A DNA stretch of 64,000 bases. Source: Roseiconus nitratireducens (GTDB lineage: Bacteria; Planctomycetota; Planctomycetia; Pirellulales; Pirellulaceae). A program made the position numbers and the translations under genes. The DNA is taken from the NCBI RefSeq assembly GCF_008629675.1, contig NZ_VWOX01000001.1, positions 744,001 to 808,000 of the forward strand, written 5' to 3'. The notes beneath the pieces were generated by a model that saw nothing but the letters and a program-made list of their open reading frames with translations, had not been told where the DNA came from and ran no database searches. Below, in pieces: positions 62,530 to 64,000 of this stretch (position 1 is the stretch's first letter; the number at the start of each line of letters is the position of its first letter).

Positions 62530-63828
62530 CTAAAGTGCGGTTTTGGCACCGCTGATCAGCTTGATGAATTCATCGTTGCTTTCGAAGCGGCCCAGCTGTT
62601 TGGTCAGCTGTTCCATCGCATCACAGGGATGCATGCTGGAGAGGGTTCGCCGAAGCATGGTCACCGCTTCGTAGGTTTCCTCGTCGTGCAGCAATTCTTC
62701 GCGACGCGTTCCGGATTGGCTGATATCGATGGCGGGCCACACGCGGCGGTCGGCCAGGCGTCGGTCGAGCACCAATTCCATATTCCCGGTGCCTTTGAAC
62801 TCCTGGAAGATCGCCTCATCCATTCGACTGTTGGTGTCGATCAGCGCGGTCCCGACGATGGTCAGCGAACCGCCTTCCTGGAAGGCACGTGCGGTGGCGA
62901 ACAGCTTCTTGGGGATGTCCATCGCTTTGATGTCCAGACCACCGGACATGGTGGCGCCACCGCGTCCGCCGCGTCCGACCCATTTGTTGAACGCACGGGC
63001 CAGGCGTGTGATGGAATCAAGCATCAGGAAGACGTCTTGACCCATCTCGGCCAAGCGTCGGGCACGGTCGATCACCAACTGGCTGAGCCGGACGTGACTT
63101 TCGACGTCCATGTCCAGGCTGCTGGCGACGACTTCCCCGCCGACGACGCTGCGTCGCATGTCGGTGACTTCCTCGGGACGTTCGTCGATCAACAGGACGA
63201 TCAATTTCAGATCAGGGTGGTTGGTGGAGATCCCACTGGCGATGTCCTGCAGCATCACGGTTTTACCGCTCCGCGGAGGCGCGACGATCAAGGCGCGTTG
63301 GCCTTTCCCGAGGGGCGCCAGCAGATCGATCACGCGGTTGGTCAGGGGGCGACGTCCGCACTCCAGTCGCAACCACTCCTCGGGGTTGATCGGCGTCAGC
63401 GAATCGAACGTCTTGACGTCCGGGTAAGCCTCCGGTGACAGGCCGTCCACGTCCATGATTTCGCGGACCCGGGGGCCCTGCTGGCGTTTGGCCTGCTGCA
63501 TCATGGCTTTGATGTGCACGCCCTGGCGGAGCCCGAAGCGTTCGATCATGGTGCCGGGAACGAACGGATCGCTCCGTTCGCGGGAGTAATTGTTGTCGCG
63601 GCTGCGGAGGAAGCCGTACCCGTTGGGGTGCAGTTCCAGAATGCCGTCGCACTCTTCCATCGGCGCGTCGCTGGCGACGTCCATGGGCTCGCGCTCCTGG
63701 CTCGAACCATTTCCGCCGGGTCCGCCACCGCCACGTCGTCGCCGCCGAGACCGCTGCTTGCCGCCTCCGCCACCGGATTGACCGTTGGAGTTCGGGCCGC
63801 GACGAGAAGACCGTTTCTTTTTCGCCAT
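62530..63828 (-). CDS. rho: Transcription termination factor Rho
   Basis: 432 residues. The usual N-terminal helical domain is replaced by a basic Arg/Gly/Ser-rich tail (about 1-50). The cold-shock-type RNA-binding domain follows (GILELHPNGYGFLRS, residues 62-76), then the hexameric ATPase: Walker A APPRSGKT (183-190), LLIDERPEEVTDM, the Q-loop/R-loop region (RAFNKWVGRGGRGGATMSGG) and EFKGTGNMELVLDR. It unwinds nascent RNA and ends transcription. The gene is upstream of the tRNA-Ser gene on the same strand. Confidence 0.97.
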   Translation of the reverse strand: MAKKKRSSRRGPNSNGQSGGGGGKQRSRRRRRGGGGPGGNGSSQEREPMDVASDAPMEECDGILELHPNGYGFLRSRDNNYSRERSDPFVPGTMIERFGLRQGVHIKAMMQQAKRQQGPRVREIMDVDGLSPEAYPDVKTFDSLTPINPEEWLRLECGRRPLTNRVIDLLAPLGKGQRALIVAPPRSGKTVMLQDIASGISTNHPDLKLIVLLIDERPEEVTDMRRSVVGGEVVASSLDMDVESHVRLSQLVIDRARRLAEMGQDVFLMLDSITRLARAFNKWVGRGGRGGATMSGGLDIKAMDIPKKLFATARAFQEGGSLTIVGTALIDTNSRMDEAIFQEFKGTGNMELVLDRRLADRRVWPAIDISQSGTRREELLHDEETYEAVTMLRRTLSSMHPCDAMEQLTKQLGRFESNDEFIKLISGAKTAL

Positions 63829-64000
63829 TTGTTGTCCAGAGAGAGTGCCGACGCTCCGTCAAAGGGCCTCGCCAATGCTGGCAAGACTCGCAACCGGTTC
63901 AGCCCCGAGGGACGTCACCTGAGCGGTTCGGTCGGCAGTCGTGTTGAGAAACCGCAGGTCAAAAAAATGAAGGACCCGGTCGCGAAACTGCGGTGACATT
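63829..64000. other. Upstream region of rho
   Basis: These 172 bases to the window end hold the rho leader and promoter side. Long leader autoregulation is known for rho in other bacteria, but I see no clear attenuator here. No gene is called. Confidence 0.4.

Overview
The window looks like chromosomal DNA of a planctomycete, probably Pirellulaceae-like (Rhodopirellula/Roseimaritima relatives). Signs are a PVC-type CxxCH haem protein with a ThuA domain, three secreted sulfatases, three Tat-exported Gfo/Idh/MocA oxidoreductases, a CRTAC1-type FG-GAP/ASPIC lipoprotein, a GC-rich composition, few strong Shine-Dalgarno sites, and long intergenic regions filled with hairpin repeats. Family calls rest on reading motifs by eye; no search was run.

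Layout. 1-7.5 kb: a partial ThuA/dehydrogenase/HEAT/cytochrome protein (minus), then a MarR regulator, a flavodoxin-like reductase and a Tat-exported oxidoreductase (plus). 7.7-15.1 kb (minus): an FMN glutamate-synthase-like enzyme, a PoxB-like TPP enzyme and a class II glutamine amidotransferase; a tandem repeat block; then an aldehyde dehydrogenase coupled to a short-chain dehydrogenase. 15.5-22 kb: a sulfatase, a membrane protein, two secreted carbohydrate-related proteins and a beta-barrel protein. 22.1-28.4 kb (minus): a compact Bat (aerotolerance-type) operon MoxR-DUF58-DUF4381-BatA-BatB-TPR-BatD, with several ATGA overlaps.

29-43 kb: a sulfatase divergent from a LysR regulator, a lipoprotein, a small secreted protein, a TIM-barrel isomerase, two MocA oxidoreductases, a sulfatase with a C-terminal repeat domain, a free-standing RNA polymerase alpha-CTD-like protein and a GH2 glycosidase. 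This is a sulfated-polysaccharide catabolism neighbourhood without SusC/D genes. 43-52 kb: MgtC, DUF2252, a phosphodiesterase-like enzyme, a bacterioferritin without the haem methionine, a second ThuA protein, a propeller-like protein, an aldehyde dehydrogenase and two small proteins. 52-64 kb: a possible structured RNA, a primary-type sigma factor, a thioredoxin-tailed giant secreted protein, the CRTAC1-type lipoprotein, a PanB-like protein with altered metal site, tRNA-Ser with a clear terminator, and rho.

Most unusual are the non-coding sequences: a dispersed composite repeat (tandem at 12.3-12.9 kb, single copies at 28.9, 35.7 and 45.1 kb), an element of about 20 bp fused to the stop codons of three unrelated genes, a perfect 26-bp inverted repeat between convergent genes, and a candidate structured RNA before the sigma factor. 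No CRISPR array, rRNA, transposase, prophage or recognised defence system was seen.
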